DNA from: a virus
Length of the DNA stretch: 39,074 bases
IMG/VR virus record: IMGVR_UViG_3300041926_000003
Location: 1 to 39,074 of that record
Reading direction: 5' to 3' (one strand)
The notes under the pieces were generated by a model, which saw only the letters and a list, made by a program, of their open reading frames with translations, was not told the DNA's origin and searched no databases. Numbering within the stretch: the first letter of the stretch is position 1; every line of letters begins with the position of its first letter. The position numbers and the translations under genes are program-made. Positions 6,166 to 14,102 of this stretch are shown here, piece by piece.

Positions 6166-6717
6166 ATGACCGACACCGGAGGCAGCGATGACCTCATCAG
6201 CCAACTACAGCACGTCCTCGACGAGAAGGGCATCGCCGTCGACGTCGCCTCCTTCTTGGCCCCTCAGCCATCCGATGCTGCCCCGACAGAGGATGTCCCC
6301 GTGGAAGCACCTGCTGAGGTTCCTGCTCCGGACCCTACGGTAACGGAGCCATCCGCCTCGTCCACGACGGACCCTGGCTCCTCGGAGCCATCTGCACCCG
6401 CCACGGAATCGACGCCCGACTCTGCGACTGCGCCTACTTCCCCGGTGGTCGCGACTGGAATCGCGGCAGTTGAGGAACTGAAGACCCGCTTCCCGGTCGC
6501 CTCGACCGTCGCGCCGGGCCAGGCCACCATCGACAGCACGGTCACCCAGGGCAACCGGGTCACCACCCAAGGCGCTATCACGCCGAACAACCCGCTCAAG
6601 GTGCTGACGGACCGGGTGGAGGACCACTTCAACGAGCTGTCCAAGGTGGTTTCCGACATCGAGGCAATCTTGGACCGGCTCAAGACCCTGACGAATTCGA
6701 TCGGCGTCGGCCTGTAG
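6166..6717 (+). CDS. Hypothetical Pro/Ser/Thr-rich 183-aa protein
   Basis: ATG at 6166 has GAAAGGA 5 nt upstream. Residues 1-30 are helical. Residues 35-95 are a low-complexity linker of Ala, Pro, Ser, Thr and Glu. The C-terminal third contains VEDHFNELSKVVSDIEAIL and ends in a helix with KTLTNSIGVGL, suggesting a coiled coil. The design (short head, long disordered linker, coiled coil) fits a virion accessory or membrane-adaptor protein. No family is recognised. Confidence 0.65.
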   Translation: MTDTGGSDDLISQLQHVLDEKGIAVDVASFLAPQPSDAAPTEDVPVEAPAEVPAPDPTVTEPSASSTTDPGSSEPSAPATESTPDSATAPTSPVVATGIAAVEELKTRFPVASTVAPGQATIDSTVTQGNRVTTQGAITPNNPLKVLTDRVEDHFNELSKVVSDIEAILDRLKTLTNSIGVGL

Positions 6718-7080
6718 GTGGACTACGCCATCCTGGGCTCTGTCGCCCTGGCGATGGTCGTGATGGTTGGATGGAGCCAGTGGTGCCTGAATTCGACGAC
6801 CAAGACCTTGACGGAGACCTTTTCGCGGGCGCTGACCCAGGCGAACCAGGAGCTTTCGGCGGCCATGGCGACCCTGGTTCTCGGCTACCGGGACTCAGCG
6901 CCTTCGAGCGAAGTGTCGTCGACGATGCCGAACGAGACCGAGCCCTCCGAGAGGGACGTGTTCAATTTGGACGATATGCCGGACAACATCAGAGAGGCGT
7001 ACCTGCGGGAGGCACAGGAGGACGCGATGATGAGTCGGTCGTGGACGCCTTCCTCGACGGAGCAGCCGACTTCGAGCTAG
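6718..7080 (+). CDS. Membrane-anchored hypothetical protein, 120 aa
   Basis: GTG at 6718 directly follows the upstream TAG. The N-terminus is a membrane anchor (MDYAILGSVALAMVVMVGW), followed by an amphipathic helix (TETFSRALTQANQELSAAMATLVLGY) and an acidic Ser/Pro-rich tail with DDMPDNIREAYLREA. Third codon positions are strongly G/C in this frame, which supports it against an overlapping frame that opens at 6771. The function is unknown. Confidence 0.6.
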   Translation: MDYAILGSVALAMVVMVGWSQWCLNSTTKTLTETFSRALTQANQELSAAMATLVLGYRDSAPSSEVSSTMPNETEPSERDVFNLDDMPDNIREAYLREAQEDAMMSRSWTPSSTEQPTSS

Positions 7081-7346
7081 CCGACGACCCGGTCAGTGTC
7101 CTCGAGCGCGAGCAGATAGCGGCGGCCATCGAGACCTCGCAGGACAACGCGCTGCGCCGGGCCATGGTCAACCCCAACGTCGCCACGTTCCTGGCCACAG
7201 TCCCGAACGGCGGCATCAAGACCAACGGGGACAACCACTGGGTGGTCACCCTCGTGGTGGCCTGGGAGGACCGGGGCGAAGTCACCCGCATCATCGACAC
7301 CATCCCCATGAACCTCCTCGTCACGATCGTCAAGCCCGATGACTGA
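7041..7346 (+). CDS. Hypothetical 101-aa protein upstream of the terminase genes
   Basis: I choose GTG at 7041, giving a 40-nt overlap with the upstream gene; the same frame is open back to 6771, but that part is Gly/Pro-rich and looks like a shadow. The product has an acidic helical start (DAFLDGAADFELADD), the helix EREQIAAAIETSQDNALRRAM, and a beta-rich end (HWVVTLVVAWEDRGEVTRII). Its stop overlaps the next ATG by 8 nt. No family is recognised. Confidence 0.55.
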   Translation: MDAFLDGAADFELADDPVSVLEREQIAAAIETSQDNALRRAMVNPNVATFLATVPNGGIKTNGDNHWVVTLVVAWEDRGEVTRIIDTIPMNLLVTIVKPDD

Positions 7347-7803
7347 CCGCACGGCCCTGATGCGCGACCTGGACCCGCTGCACCTGGTCGAGATCACCCG
7401 GCGGCTCATCCGTGTCGGGGTGCCCCCGACCGCCATAGCCAACGCCTTCGACCTCGACCCCGGCCCGATCAAGGCGGTGGCGCGCAACATGCGGCGCGAG
7501 TCCTACGGCACGGCCGAGCTCTCCGAAGCCCACGCCTTCTTGACCTGGCTGGCCTACGAGGAACTGCTCAACCTCATCCAGCACGGCTCACCCGAGATCA
7601 AGCTCAAGGCGGCCATGCAGATACAGTCCAAGGCCATGGCCATCTCGGCGCGCCAGACGCCCGAAGAGGTGATCCAGGCCCGCGCCGACTTCGGCCAGTT
7701 GGTCGAGGCGTTCGAGGTGTCAGAAGAAGAACTCGAACGCGAGGCCGAGGAGTACGAGTCGCAACGGGCCGAGGTGGTGCCGGGCGCTGAAGACGAAGAA
7801 TGA
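7339..7803 (+). CDS. Probable terminase small subunit
   Basis: ATG at 7339 overlaps the preceding stop, and its own stop overlaps the large terminase ATG. The 154-aa protein has an N-terminal helical region with LVEITRRLIRVGVPPTAIANAFDLDPGPIKAVARN, which reads as a helix-turn-helix when taken in two parts (residues about 16-50). A central helical segment and a very acidic C-terminus (SEEELEREAEEYES) follow. Size, HTH start and position directly before TerL indicate the DNA-recognising small terminase subunit. The sequence alone is too divergent to be certain. Confidence 0.65.
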   Translation: MTDRTALMRDLDPLHLVEITRRLIRVGVPPTAIANAFDLDPGPIKAVARNMRRESYGTAELSEAHAFLTWLAYEELLNLIQHGSPEIKLKAAMQIQSKAMAISARQTPEEVIQARADFGQLVEAFEVSEEELEREAEEYESQRAEVVPGAEDEE

Positions 7804-9476
7804 GCCGGCGCAGGCGGCTGAACCTGACCCCTTGGCTCAGGACGCTGACCATCAAGGACAAGGACGCCAAGCTCAGCCAGTTCGACCCCAACTGGGCCCA
7901 GAAGCTCTTCATCAAAGAGGTGGAGCGCCAGCACGCGGCGGGCAAGCCGATCCGCATCATCATCTTGAAGGGTCGCCAAATGGGCCTCTCCACGGTGACC
8001 GAGGGCCTGCTCTTCGTGCTCTGCTTCCTCTTCCCCGGCTTCAACGCCCTGGTGCTGTCCAAGGACCGAGAGGGGTCCGAGACCATCTTCGAGATGGCCA
8101 AGCTCATGTGGGAGACCTGGCGCTTCAAGGCCCTCTTCACGACCACCCGCAAGTCCACGCGGCGTTTGAGCTGGGCCGAGACGCTGTCCAACTTCCGGGT
8201 TGCTACCGCCAAGGGTGAGCACGTCGGCCGGGGGGCGACGATCCAGGGTGTCCACGGCTCGGAGGTCGCGTTCTGGGAGAACGCCGAGGAGCTCATGCCC
8301 CCGCTCAACGAGGCGGTCCCGATGCAGCCCGGCACCATCATCGTCTTGGAGTCGACGGCGAATGGGGTGGGGGGGTTCTTCTACGACACCTGGATGGCGG
8401 CCGAGCGGGGTGAGTCGGACTACGTGCCCATGTTCTTCGCCTGGTGGAAGCACCCCGAGTACCAGGTCAAGCGGCACAACCTGACCGAGCGCACGCTGAA
8501 CAACAAAGAGCGGACGCTGATGGAGCGCTACGGCCTGACCCTCAACCAGCTGGCCTGGCGCAGGCGCAAGATCCGCACCAACAACTGGACCGAGGACAAG
8601 TTCGACGAGGAGTACCCGGTCAGCCCAGACGTGGCGTTCCTCTCGACGGGCCGTAACGTGTTCGACCTCGAAGCGTTGCGCGACTGTTACGTGGCCCCCG
8701 GCGACACGTTGCCCGACGGGCGGAGAATGGGAGTATCGCGCGGTCGGCTTCTTAACCTCAACGGCAAGCTCACCTTCTCCGAGGACCGCACCGGCGAGTT
8801 GTCGGTCTACTTCAAACCCAATCCAAGGCTGAAGATCGAGTACGTGGTGGCCGCCGACCCCGCCCGCTCACTCGACGGGGACCCGTGCTGCATCCAGGTG
8901 CTACGCCGCGACACGCTCGAACAGGTGGCGGTGTGGCATGGCTGGGCGTCTCACAACGACTTCGCGGAGCACATCGCCAACCTGGCCGCCTGGTACAACG
9001 AAGCCCTGGTCAACTGCGAGATGGAGGGCGGGGGGCTGGGCGTGATCGGGGTGCTCCAACACCTGCGCGTGCCGAACCTGTGGAAATGGAGATTGCCGGA
9101 CAGGCCCCTGCACAAGCGGGGCAACGTCTACGGCTGGTCGACCAACTCAAAGTCCAAAGGCTGGGCCATGGGCCAGCTCATGCACTACGTGGGCAAGCGC
9201 TCACTCACCATCCACGACCCGCTGACCTACCACGAGATGCGCGAGTACATCAACATCGACGGCGTCGAGATGGGACCGGCATCGAACGACGGCAACGACG
9301 ACAGTGTCATGGCCCTCATGATTGCTTTGATTACAACAATAACTGAGGATCCGGTCAATTTCGAGCAGATCTACGGCTACGGCCAGAAACCGCCGGGCGG
9401 GGTGGAACCGCCAAGAGACAACTACGACGCGGTAGCGTTGGACGCCATGGCAGGCACCTACGGCGAGCTGGACTGA
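7800..9476 (+). CDS. terL: Terminase large subunit (packaging ATPase/nuclease)
   Basis: The 558-aa protein has the two TerL domains. ATPase: GRQMGLST at residues 58-65 is the Walker A-like motif, HGSEVAFWENAEE around 152-164 is the Walker B with the catalytic acidic pair region, and VLESTANG around 182-189 is the coupling motif. RNase H-like nuclease: AADPA with D353, CEMEGGG around 406-412, and NDGNDDSVMAL with D500/D501. It threads DNA into the procapsid through the portal and cuts it. ATG at 7800 overlaps the small subunit's stop (ATGA). The length is normal for the family. Confidence 0.95.
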   Translation: MSRRRRLNLTPWLRTLTIKDKDAKLSQFDPNWAQKLFIKEVERQHAAGKPIRIIILKGRQMGLSTVTEGLLFVLCFLFPGFNALVLSKDREGSETIFEMAKLMWETWRFKALFTTTRKSTRRLSWAETLSNFRVATAKGEHVGRGATIQGVHGSEVAFWENAEELMPPLNEAVPMQPGTIIVLESTANGVGGFFYDTWMAAERGESDYVPMFFAWWKHPEYQVKRHNLTERTLNNKERTLMERYGLTLNQLAWRRRKIRTNNWTEDKFDEEYPVSPDVAFLSTGRNVFDLEALRDCYVAPGDTLPDGRRMGVSRGRLLNLNGKLTFSEDRTGELSVYFKPNPRLKIEYVVAADPARSLDGDPCCIQVLRRDTLEQVAVWHGWASHNDFAEHIANLAAWYNEALVNCEMEGGGLGVIGVLQHLRVPNLWKWRLPDRPLHKRGNVYGWSTNSKSKGWAMGQLMHYVGKRSLTIHDPLTYHEMREYINIDGVEMGPASNDGNDDSVMALMIALITTITEDPVNFEQIYGYGQKPPGGVEPPRDNYDAVALDAMAGTYGELD

Positions 9477-9477
9477 C

Positions 9478-9816
9478 ATGCCCATCTACCAGTACGTCTG
9501 CCCGGCCCACGGCGAGTTCGATTCGATGACCCGCGCCGACCGCCTCCACCACGATTGCGGCATCGAATCACGAAGGGTGTGGGGCTGGAACAACGCCTCC
9601 GTGTTGCAATCTCATTACAATCCCGCCTTCGGCTGCGAGATCAGTTCGCGCAAGCAGGCCCGCGAGCTGGCCAAGATCGCCAGCGACGACCAATCCAGGC
9701 GCCTCGGGATGACGGTGAACTACGAGCTGACCGATATCCACGACCACGAAGCGGCGGGCATCACGCGCGAGGAGTCAAAGGAGTACGCGGCCCGCACGGC
9801 TGAGGCCACGACGTGA
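9478..9816 (+). CDS. FmdB-like zinc-ribbon protein
   Basis: ATG at 9478 follows the terminase stop by 1 nt. The N-terminus MPIYQYVCPAHGEFDSM is typical of FmdB-type zinc ribbons (YxYxC..HG.F), with a second Cys later (HHDCG) and a third at FGCEIS. The remainder is charged and helical. Such small ribbon proteins are very common next to terminase/portal genes in phages, but their role is unresolved. The stop overlaps the next GTG. Confidence 0.7.
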   Translation: MPIYQYVCPAHGEFDSMTRADRLHHDCGIESRRVWGWNNASVLQSHYNPAFGCEISSRKQARELAKIASDDQSRRLGMTVNYELTDIHDHEAAGITREESKEYAARTAEATT

Positions 9817-9965
9817 GGCTCCATCTCAGGTGGGAGGCACTTTGCCTCGACCGGGACTGTGGCTGGCGAAGTGGTCCCATCTTCTTCAAGCGGCGTGCGG
9901 TTAATGTCGGCCAGCGCCACGAGGACTACCACGACATTGCGATAAACCGGAGCTTCATAAAGTGA
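9813..9965 (+). CDS. Hypothetical 50-aa protein
   Basis: GTG at 9813 overlaps the upstream stop (GTGA), and the TGA overlaps the portal GTG in the same manner. The peptide starts MRLHLRWEALCLDRDCGWRS and ends HEDYHDIAINRSFIK. Two Cys and two His could form a small metal site (C-x5-C...H...H). It is supported by coupling only. Confidence 0.5.
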   Translation: MRLHLRWEALCLDRDCGWRSGPIFFKRRAVNVGQRHEDYHDIAINRSFIK

Positions 9966-11755
9966 CCACCACGCTCCTCCAACTCGACACCGCCCCCCAC
10001 TCCCCCGACCACGAGTTGACCGGGCGGCTCTACGAGCTCTACCAGCAGGCCAAGCGGGCGCGGACCCAGAAGGCCGAGACCTGGCGCAAGAACTACCTGC
10101 TGGCCATGAACCGCTGGGGCCGCAGCCCCGACGACCCGCGCGACAGCGAGATCTACCCCATCCTGCGCCAGCGGGTCGCCTGGATGACGGACCAGGAAAC
10201 GAACTTCAACATCGACCCGGCCTCCGACCCGTTCGACGACTTCAACGACTACCAGACCAAGCTGGCCGAGCAGCTCGAAGCCCTGTTGCACACGAACTAC
10301 AAAGTCTACGGCTGGTACTCCCAGATCGCCATGGCCCTGTGGGACAGCCCCATCTACGGGGCGGGCATCTTGAAAGCCGGGTGGGACTCGGGCCTCGAAG
10401 AAGGGTTGGGGAACATCACCCTCAACCGGGTGGACCCGTGGACCTTCTACCCAGACCCGAATGCGACCTCGTTCCTCGACTGCCAGTACCTCTTCGAGGT
10501 CCACAAGTGGAGCATCGACGAGATCGAGCGCCGTTTCCCGAACGTCCCCATCAGCCTCATCGAAGACGCCGTGCGCGAGGGCGACCGCCAGAAGACCGAC
10601 GCCTCGCCGCAGGACAAGGACTTCCCGCGTTATAACCGCGACGGCATCCCGATCAACTTGGGCCAAGGCCCGGTCAGTGTCGGCTTCCCAGGCCAAGGCA
10701 CCTCCATTCAAAACGTCCTCCAGGCCGGGGTCAACGTCTACGAGTGCTGGCTGCACGAGAACATCTACGAGGAACGCGAGCCGACCGACCCTAACGAGCC
10801 CACCCCCGAGCCCGTGGTCTACGACCAGTGGCGGGTGGTCGTGTTCACCGGCGAGGTCGTGCTCTTGGACGAGACGGCATCGAATCTGTGGGACCTCGAC
10901 CGCCACCCCTACGAACGCTACGTCGACGACGAGATAGGCGAGTTCTGGTCAACTCCCATGGTAGCGCATTTGGCCCCGTTGCAGCTGTTCATCAACCAGC
11001 TCCTCTCGGCCGCCGCCTCCAACGTGCTCCTGATCAGCAACCCGATCTTCATGGACTACGAGAATTCGGGCCTGGCCAGGACGGCGATCGTCAACAAGCC
11101 CGGCCAACGGCTCACCATGAAGAAGCAGATGGGGGACCAGAACCTCAAACCGGACTGGCTCAGCCCGCCGGCCATGACGGCCGACATCCCCAACATGATC
11201 GAGTTCAGCATCCAGCGCATGGAGAACATCGCCGGGCTGTCAGGCGTGTCCAAGGGCCAGCAGCCCTCGGGTCGCCAGGCCCAGCAGACCACCCAGGCCA
11301 TTCAGGAGTCGGGGTTCGTGTCCGTCCGCAATTCGCTCCGCAATCTCGAACAGACGCTCTCGCGCTGCGGCGAGATGCTGGCCCACCTGTTGATCCTCAA
11401 CTACGACATCCCGAGGATCGTGGCCATCGTCGGCACCGAGGGCGAGGACACCGCGCTCCGCTTGGCGGCGAGGCACTTCTACACCCCGACCAAAGAGGGG
11501 GCCGAGCCGATGAAGTTCGCCCTCACCGTCAACGCCGGAAGTTCCAACCCGACCAGTCGCCAGGCCCGCATTGCCGAGGCCGATGCCCTCAAGGCCATGG
11601 ACGCCATCGACAACCAGGCTCTTCTCCAGGCCCACCGCTGGCCCCACTGGCAAGAAGTCGTGGCCCGCATGGCGGCAGCGGCAGCAGCCGAGGCACAGCG
11701 CGAGGCCCAGTCCGGCCAGCAGAAGCGGGGTCCGGGCACCGGGCACGCCCACTGA
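9962..11755 (+). CDS. Portal protein
   Basis: GTG at 9962 is coupled to the preceding gene. The 597-aa protein directly follows the terminase genes and has portal-like composition: a long helical N-terminus (RLYELYQQAKRARTQKAETW), the segment SEIYPILRQRVAWM, a wing-region signature LNRVDPWTFYPDPNATSF, a stem region with PLQLFINQLLSAAASNVLL, and a C-terminal part with NIAGLSGVSKGQQPSGRQAQ followed by long helices. The Ala/Gln-rich C-terminus may form a barrel. Length and layout resemble portals of podovirus-like phages. It forms the dodecameric DNA gate of the capsid. Confidence 0.9.
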   Translation: MTTTLLQLDTAPHSPDHELTGRLYELYQQAKRARTQKAETWRKNYLLAMNRWGRSPDDPRDSEIYPILRQRVAWMTDQETNFNIDPASDPFDDFNDYQTKLAEQLEALLHTNYKVYGWYSQIAMALWDSPIYGAGILKAGWDSGLEEGLGNITLNRVDPWTFYPDPNATSFLDCQYLFEVHKWSIDEIERRFPNVPISLIEDAVREGDRQKTDASPQDKDFPRYNRDGIPINLGQGPVSVGFPGQGTSIQNVLQAGVNVYECWLHENIYEEREPTDPNEPTPEPVVYDQWRVVVFTGEVVLLDETASNLWDLDRHPYERYVDDEIGEFWSTPMVAHLAPLQLFINQLLSAAASNVLLISNPIFMDYENSGLARTAIVNKPGQRLTMKKQMGDQNLKPDWLSPPAMTADIPNMIEFSIQRMENIAGLSGVSKGQQPSGRQAQQTTQAIQESGFVSVRNSLRNLEQTLSRCGEMLAHLLILNYDIPRIVAIVGTEGEDTALRLAARHFYTPTKEGAEPMKFALTVNAGSSNPTSRQARIAEADALKAMDAIDNQALLQAHRWPHWQEVVARMAAAAAAEAQREAQSGQQKRGPGTGHAH

Positions 11756-11757
11756 CG

Positions 11758-11769
11758 TAGGATCGGACC
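11758..11769 (+). promoter_or_regulatory. Possible leaderless -10 element TAGGAT
   Basis: TAGGAT (11758-11763) is followed by 6 nt and the ATG at 11770; there is no Shine-Dalgarno sequence. The same TAGGAT-N6-start arrangement occurs at 16663. No -35 box is visible, so this is a tentative internal promoter. Confidence 0.35.
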
Positions 11770-11958
11770 ATGGCAAAGCGCGGCTACAACCCGGTGTCTA
11801 ACCCCAACCCGCAGGTCGACCCCGGCCGCGAGCCGACCGGCATCGTGAGCCAGGGCCACGACGGCAACATCGTGGGCAGGGTCCACAACATCCGCTACCA
11901 GGACGGCGTCCCCTACGGTGAGGATGCTTTCGGGGATGACGACGGTTGGGACGACTGA
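11770..11958 (+). CDS. Hypothetical 62-aa protein after the portal gene
   Basis: ATG at 11770 has no ribosome binding site but has a TAGGAT box 6 nt upstream. The product begins MAKRGYNPVSNPNPQVDPG, includes a beta-like centre (GNIVGRVHNIRYQDGVPY), and ends in an acidic tail (AFGDDDGWDD). No family is recognised. It sits between portal and scaffold, where small virion accessory genes are common. Confidence 0.6.
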   Translation: MAKRGYNPVSNPNPQVDPGREPTGIVSQGHDGNIVGRVHNIRYQDGVPYGEDAFGDDDGWDD

Positions 11959-12029
11959 GGCGCAAGGCCGGCTCTCGTAACCAGAAGCGCCGCTTCGGGA
12001 TGCGCCGCTCGCTCAAACGCCGGATGTAA
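11955..12029 (+). CDS. Possible very basic 24-aa peptide with CTG start
   Basis: Directly at the stop of the previous gene a frame reads RRKAGSRNQKRRFGMRRSLK then RRM to a TAA at 12027. The only upstream start is CTG at 11955, overlapping the TGA as CTGA; ATG at 11993 would leave 11 residues. Almost half the residues are Arg or Lys. It could be a DNA-condensing or RNA-binding peptide, a frameshift extension of the upstream gene, or chance. Confidence 0.3.
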   Translation: MRRKAGSRNQKRRFGMRRSLKRRM

Positions 12030-12065
12030 GGTTTCGGGACTTCGAGAGAAAGAAGGTCGGTAGAC

Positions 12066-12257
12066 GTGCCACTGACACCGGGATCGTCCAGAGCGACGAT
12101 CAGCTCCAACATTTCGGAGATGGTCAGAGCTGGGCATCCCAGAGCACAGGCGGTCGCGGCCTCACTTTCCAACGCTCGCAAAGCGAAACGGAAGGGGGGT
12201 GATCGTATGGCTCGACGTGGCAAGAGGCACTCCAAGCGCGGACACAAGCGCAAGTGA
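12066..12257 (+). CDS. Small conserved-type phage protein with basic tail
   Basis: GTG at 12066 follows an AGAAGG element about 9 nt upstream. The product begins [20 protein letters not shown] and continues with [21 protein letters not shown]. This closely fits a short motif common in phages and prophages (MPL..GSS..TISSNI.......P..QAVAIAL..AR), function unknown. The last 17 residues (from [12 protein letters not shown]) are a Lys/Arg/His-rich tail. An internal ATG at 12207 has its own G-rich ribosome binding site, so the tail may also be made alone. Confidence 0.65.
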   Translation: MPLTPGSSRATISSNISEMVRAGHPRAQAVAASLSNARKAKRKGGDRMARRGKRHSKRGHKRK

Positions 12258-12296
12258 GGGCAGGGGACTCCACTCCCCGCACATGATCTGTCGTAG

Positions 12297-12329
12297 CCGG
12301 AGGGGCTAACTCTGGGTGATCCCCTCCGG
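12297..12329 (+). terminator. Strong hairpin between small genes and the 12353 gene
   Basis: CCGGAGGGG (12297-12305) and CCCCTCCGG (12321-12329) pair perfectly over 9 bp with a 15-nt loop. No U-tract follows. A smaller stem GGGGA/TCCCC lies at 12263-12278. The pair may be a partial terminator or processing signal tuning expression of the head genes relative to the portal. Confidence 0.5.
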
Positions 12330-12352
12330 CACGGCACAACGAAAGGAAGAAC

Positions 12353-12520
12353 ATGGCAGGATCGACAGACGGCAACCGGATCAAGAACGGCGCAGTCCTC
12401 CCCTCGGGCGGCGGCAACGTCAAGATCGAGTACCAGGGCTTCACCCGCGGCAGCTACGGTTCCGAGACGATGGAAGATCGCCTCATGGAGTCGCCGCCAA
12501 TGACCGAAGAGCTTCTCTAG
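12353..12520 (+). CDS. Hypothetical 55-aa protein
   Basis: ATG at 12353 has a clear AAAGGAAG element 6 nt upstream, following the hairpin. The product (MAGSTDGNRIKNGAVLPSGG...) has a beta-like centre with NVKIEYQGFTRGSYG and an acidic end (MTEELL). I recognise no family. Its position before the scaffold gene suggests a virion or assembly accessory role. Confidence 0.65.
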   Translation: MAGSTDGNRIKNGAVLPSGGGNVKIEYQGFTRGSYGSETMEDRLMESPPMTEELL

Positions 12521-12523
12521 CTC

Positions 12524-12925
12524 GTGGCAGGCAAGGCCGGGAGCGGCCCCCAATCCCTGGCCGACGCTCTGGGTGACGCCACCCAGGCGATTGCCCGCGC
12601 CCTTTCGACCCCCGAAGCAGCCGACCCCAAGGTCCAGGCTGGTCTGACCAAGCTGTTGCAGATCACCTCGACCATGGCGCGCGGCGGGGGACAAGCTCCA
12701 GGGGGCGGGGCAGCCCCAGGAGCCGGACCCGGAGGGACGCCTCCCGGAGCCGGTCCTCCCGGCGCAGGAGCCGGACCCCCCGGTGGCGGCGCGGCCAACC
12801 CCGCCATGCCGAGCCTGACCGGCGGCCAGTTGCCCCCCACTCCCCCCGGAGCAGGAGCCACATCGAATGTCCCTCAGCCGAGCAGTGACGAACTGCGCCG
12901 GCTCATTGCCCAAGGAAGCGGATGA
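12524..12925 (+). CDS. Gly/Pro/Ala-rich low-complexity protein, 133 aa
   Basis: GTG at 12524 starts 3 nt after the previous stop. Residues 8-50 are helical (LADALGDATQAIARALS, then VQAGLTKLLQITSTMA). Residues 53-110 are almost only Gly, Pro and Ala with GAGPP/PGGG motifs. The end (SSDELRRLIAQGSG) is helical. A helical head plus flexible Pro/Gly linker fits a virion linker or scaffold-associated protein. The stop overlaps the next ATG. Confidence 0.6.
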   Translation: MAGKAGSGPQSLADALGDATQAIARALSTPEAADPKVQAGLTKLLQITSTMARGGGQAPGGGAAPGAGPGGTPPGAGPPGAGAGPPGGGAANPAMPSLTGGQLPPTPPGAGATSNVPQPSSDELRRLIAQGSG

Positions 12926-13248
12926 CCGACACTGCCCCCAAGTACGAAACGGTCGACGATGCTCTGACTGTCGAGGAGAAGTGCCGACGCGCCCATGTCC
13001 ATCTCCATCTCGCGTTGCAGGGCTTCCTGGAGTACGCCCCATCCGAGGTCCTGACAGGCCCGGCTGAACAGTTGCGCCACGCGTTTGACGACTGGAAAGA
13101 GGCGGAGCGGATGCGCCAGGACGCCCTGACCAATGCTGAGCTGGTCATGCTCGGGGTGAACGAACTGGCTAAAAGGCTCAAGCAGACACGGGCCGAACTA
13201 GCGCAGGCACGGGCGGATATAGCGAGGTTCAATGATGACCAGCGCTGA
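12922..13248 (+). CDS. Hypothetical helical 108-aa protein
   Basis: ATG at 12922 overlaps the preceding stop as ATGA. The protein is nearly all helix: HVHLHLALQGFLEYAPSEVL, then EQLRHAFDDWKEAERMRQDA, then a coiled-coil end KQTRAELAQARADIARF. It precedes and overlaps the scaffold gene by 17 nt. A head-assembly role is likely from position only. Confidence 0.6.
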   Translation: MTDTAPKYETVDDALTVEEKCRRAHVHLHLALQGFLEYAPSEVLTGPAEQLRHAFDDWKEAERMRQDALTNAELVMLGVNELAKRLKQTRAELAQARADIARFNDDQR

Positions 13249-14089
13249 GTTCCCGACCGAGATGTCCGAGCTGGACGCCTTCTTGGCCAGCTTGCACGGG
13301 ACCGACGAAGTCCAAACCGAAGAAGAAGAGACCTCCACGGGTGCCACCGAAGAGGGCAGCGAACCTGGCGCTGCGGGCGAAGAGGAAACGGAGGCCACCC
13401 ACACGGCCTCCGTTTCCCCCGCCCCCCCGGGCACCATCGAGTTCAACGGCCGCTTCATCCCGGTCGACGAGGTCGAGCAGCTGCTCGCCTTCTCCGAGCG
13501 CCTGAAAACCGAGCCGGACTTTGCCAACCGGGTCCGCGAGGCGGCGGTGCCCAAAACGACGACCGAGTTGCCGCCGCACGTCGACCCCGAGGACGCCTTC
13601 CAGGTCGCCACCTGGCACGACCTCCAGGCGGCCAAGGCCGAGACAGCCCGGCTCCAAGCCGAGCAGCGCACCGCATCGGAGCGTGACCAGCGGGCCAGAG
13701 TGGTCGACTCGTTCCGCAATGCCGTGTCCACCTTCAAGGCCAAATACCCCGGCCTGACCGACGACCAGGTGCGCCAGATCGCAGACGCGACGGGCCGGGC
13801 CAACATCATCGAAGGGCTGGAGCGCACCGAGGGTAGCCTGACCGCCGCCTTCGACCGGGGCATGGAGATGACCATGTGGGGCACCCCCGAGCTCCGATCC
13901 CTCGCCCAGGTCGCCAACGCGGATAATGTCTCGACCAAGAAGTCGTCCGACCGGAAGTCCAAGCAGTCTGCCCTTTCCGGCTCGGGTGGCTCAGCACCGA
14001 GGACAAAGCCTGCGGCGGGACGACCCAAGAACCGCCAAGAGTTGATGGACGCAATGCTCGCGGACGTGCGGGCATCGGTAACGGACTAA
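13232..14089 (+). CDS. Probable capsid scaffolding protein
   Basis: ATG at 13232 (followed by a second ATG) overlaps the upstream gene. The 285-aa protein has the usual scaffold design. The N-terminus is very acidic, with EEEETSTGATEEG. Residues 65-85 include EFNGRFIPVDEVEQLL, and a central coiled-coil region has DLQAAKAETARLQAEQRTAS. A disordered basic segment near the C-terminus (TKKSSDRKSKQSALSG) and a last helix (RQELMDAMLADVRA) follow. It lies immediately before the capsid gene. It would template procapsid assembly and leave before DNA filling. Confidence 0.8.
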   Translation: MMTSAEFPTEMSELDAFLASLHGTDEVQTEEEETSTGATEEGSEPGAAGEEETEATHTASVSPAPPGTIEFNGRFIPVDEVEQLLAFSERLKTEPDFANRVREAAVPKTTTELPPHVDPEDAFQVATWHDLQAAKAETARLQAEQRTASERDQRARVVDSFRNAVSTFKAKYPGLTDDQVRQIADATGRANIIEGLERTEGSLTAAFDRGMEMTMWGTPELRSLAQVANADNVSTKKSSDRKSKQSALSGSGGSAPRTKPAAGRPKNRQELMDAMLADVRASVTD

Positions 14090-14102
14090 AGAGAGGCAGA
14101 CA

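Noticed and set aside
6771-7040. Upstream extension of the gene at 7041 back to ATG 6771
   Set aside because: This part overlaps the membrane-anchored protein at 6718 almost completely and is Gly/Pro/Arg-rich in a way typical of a shadow frame.
7339-7803. Gene considered as a transcription regulator because of its HTH
   Set aside because: Position directly before the large terminase, 4-nt coupling and an acidic tail fit the small terminase subunit better.
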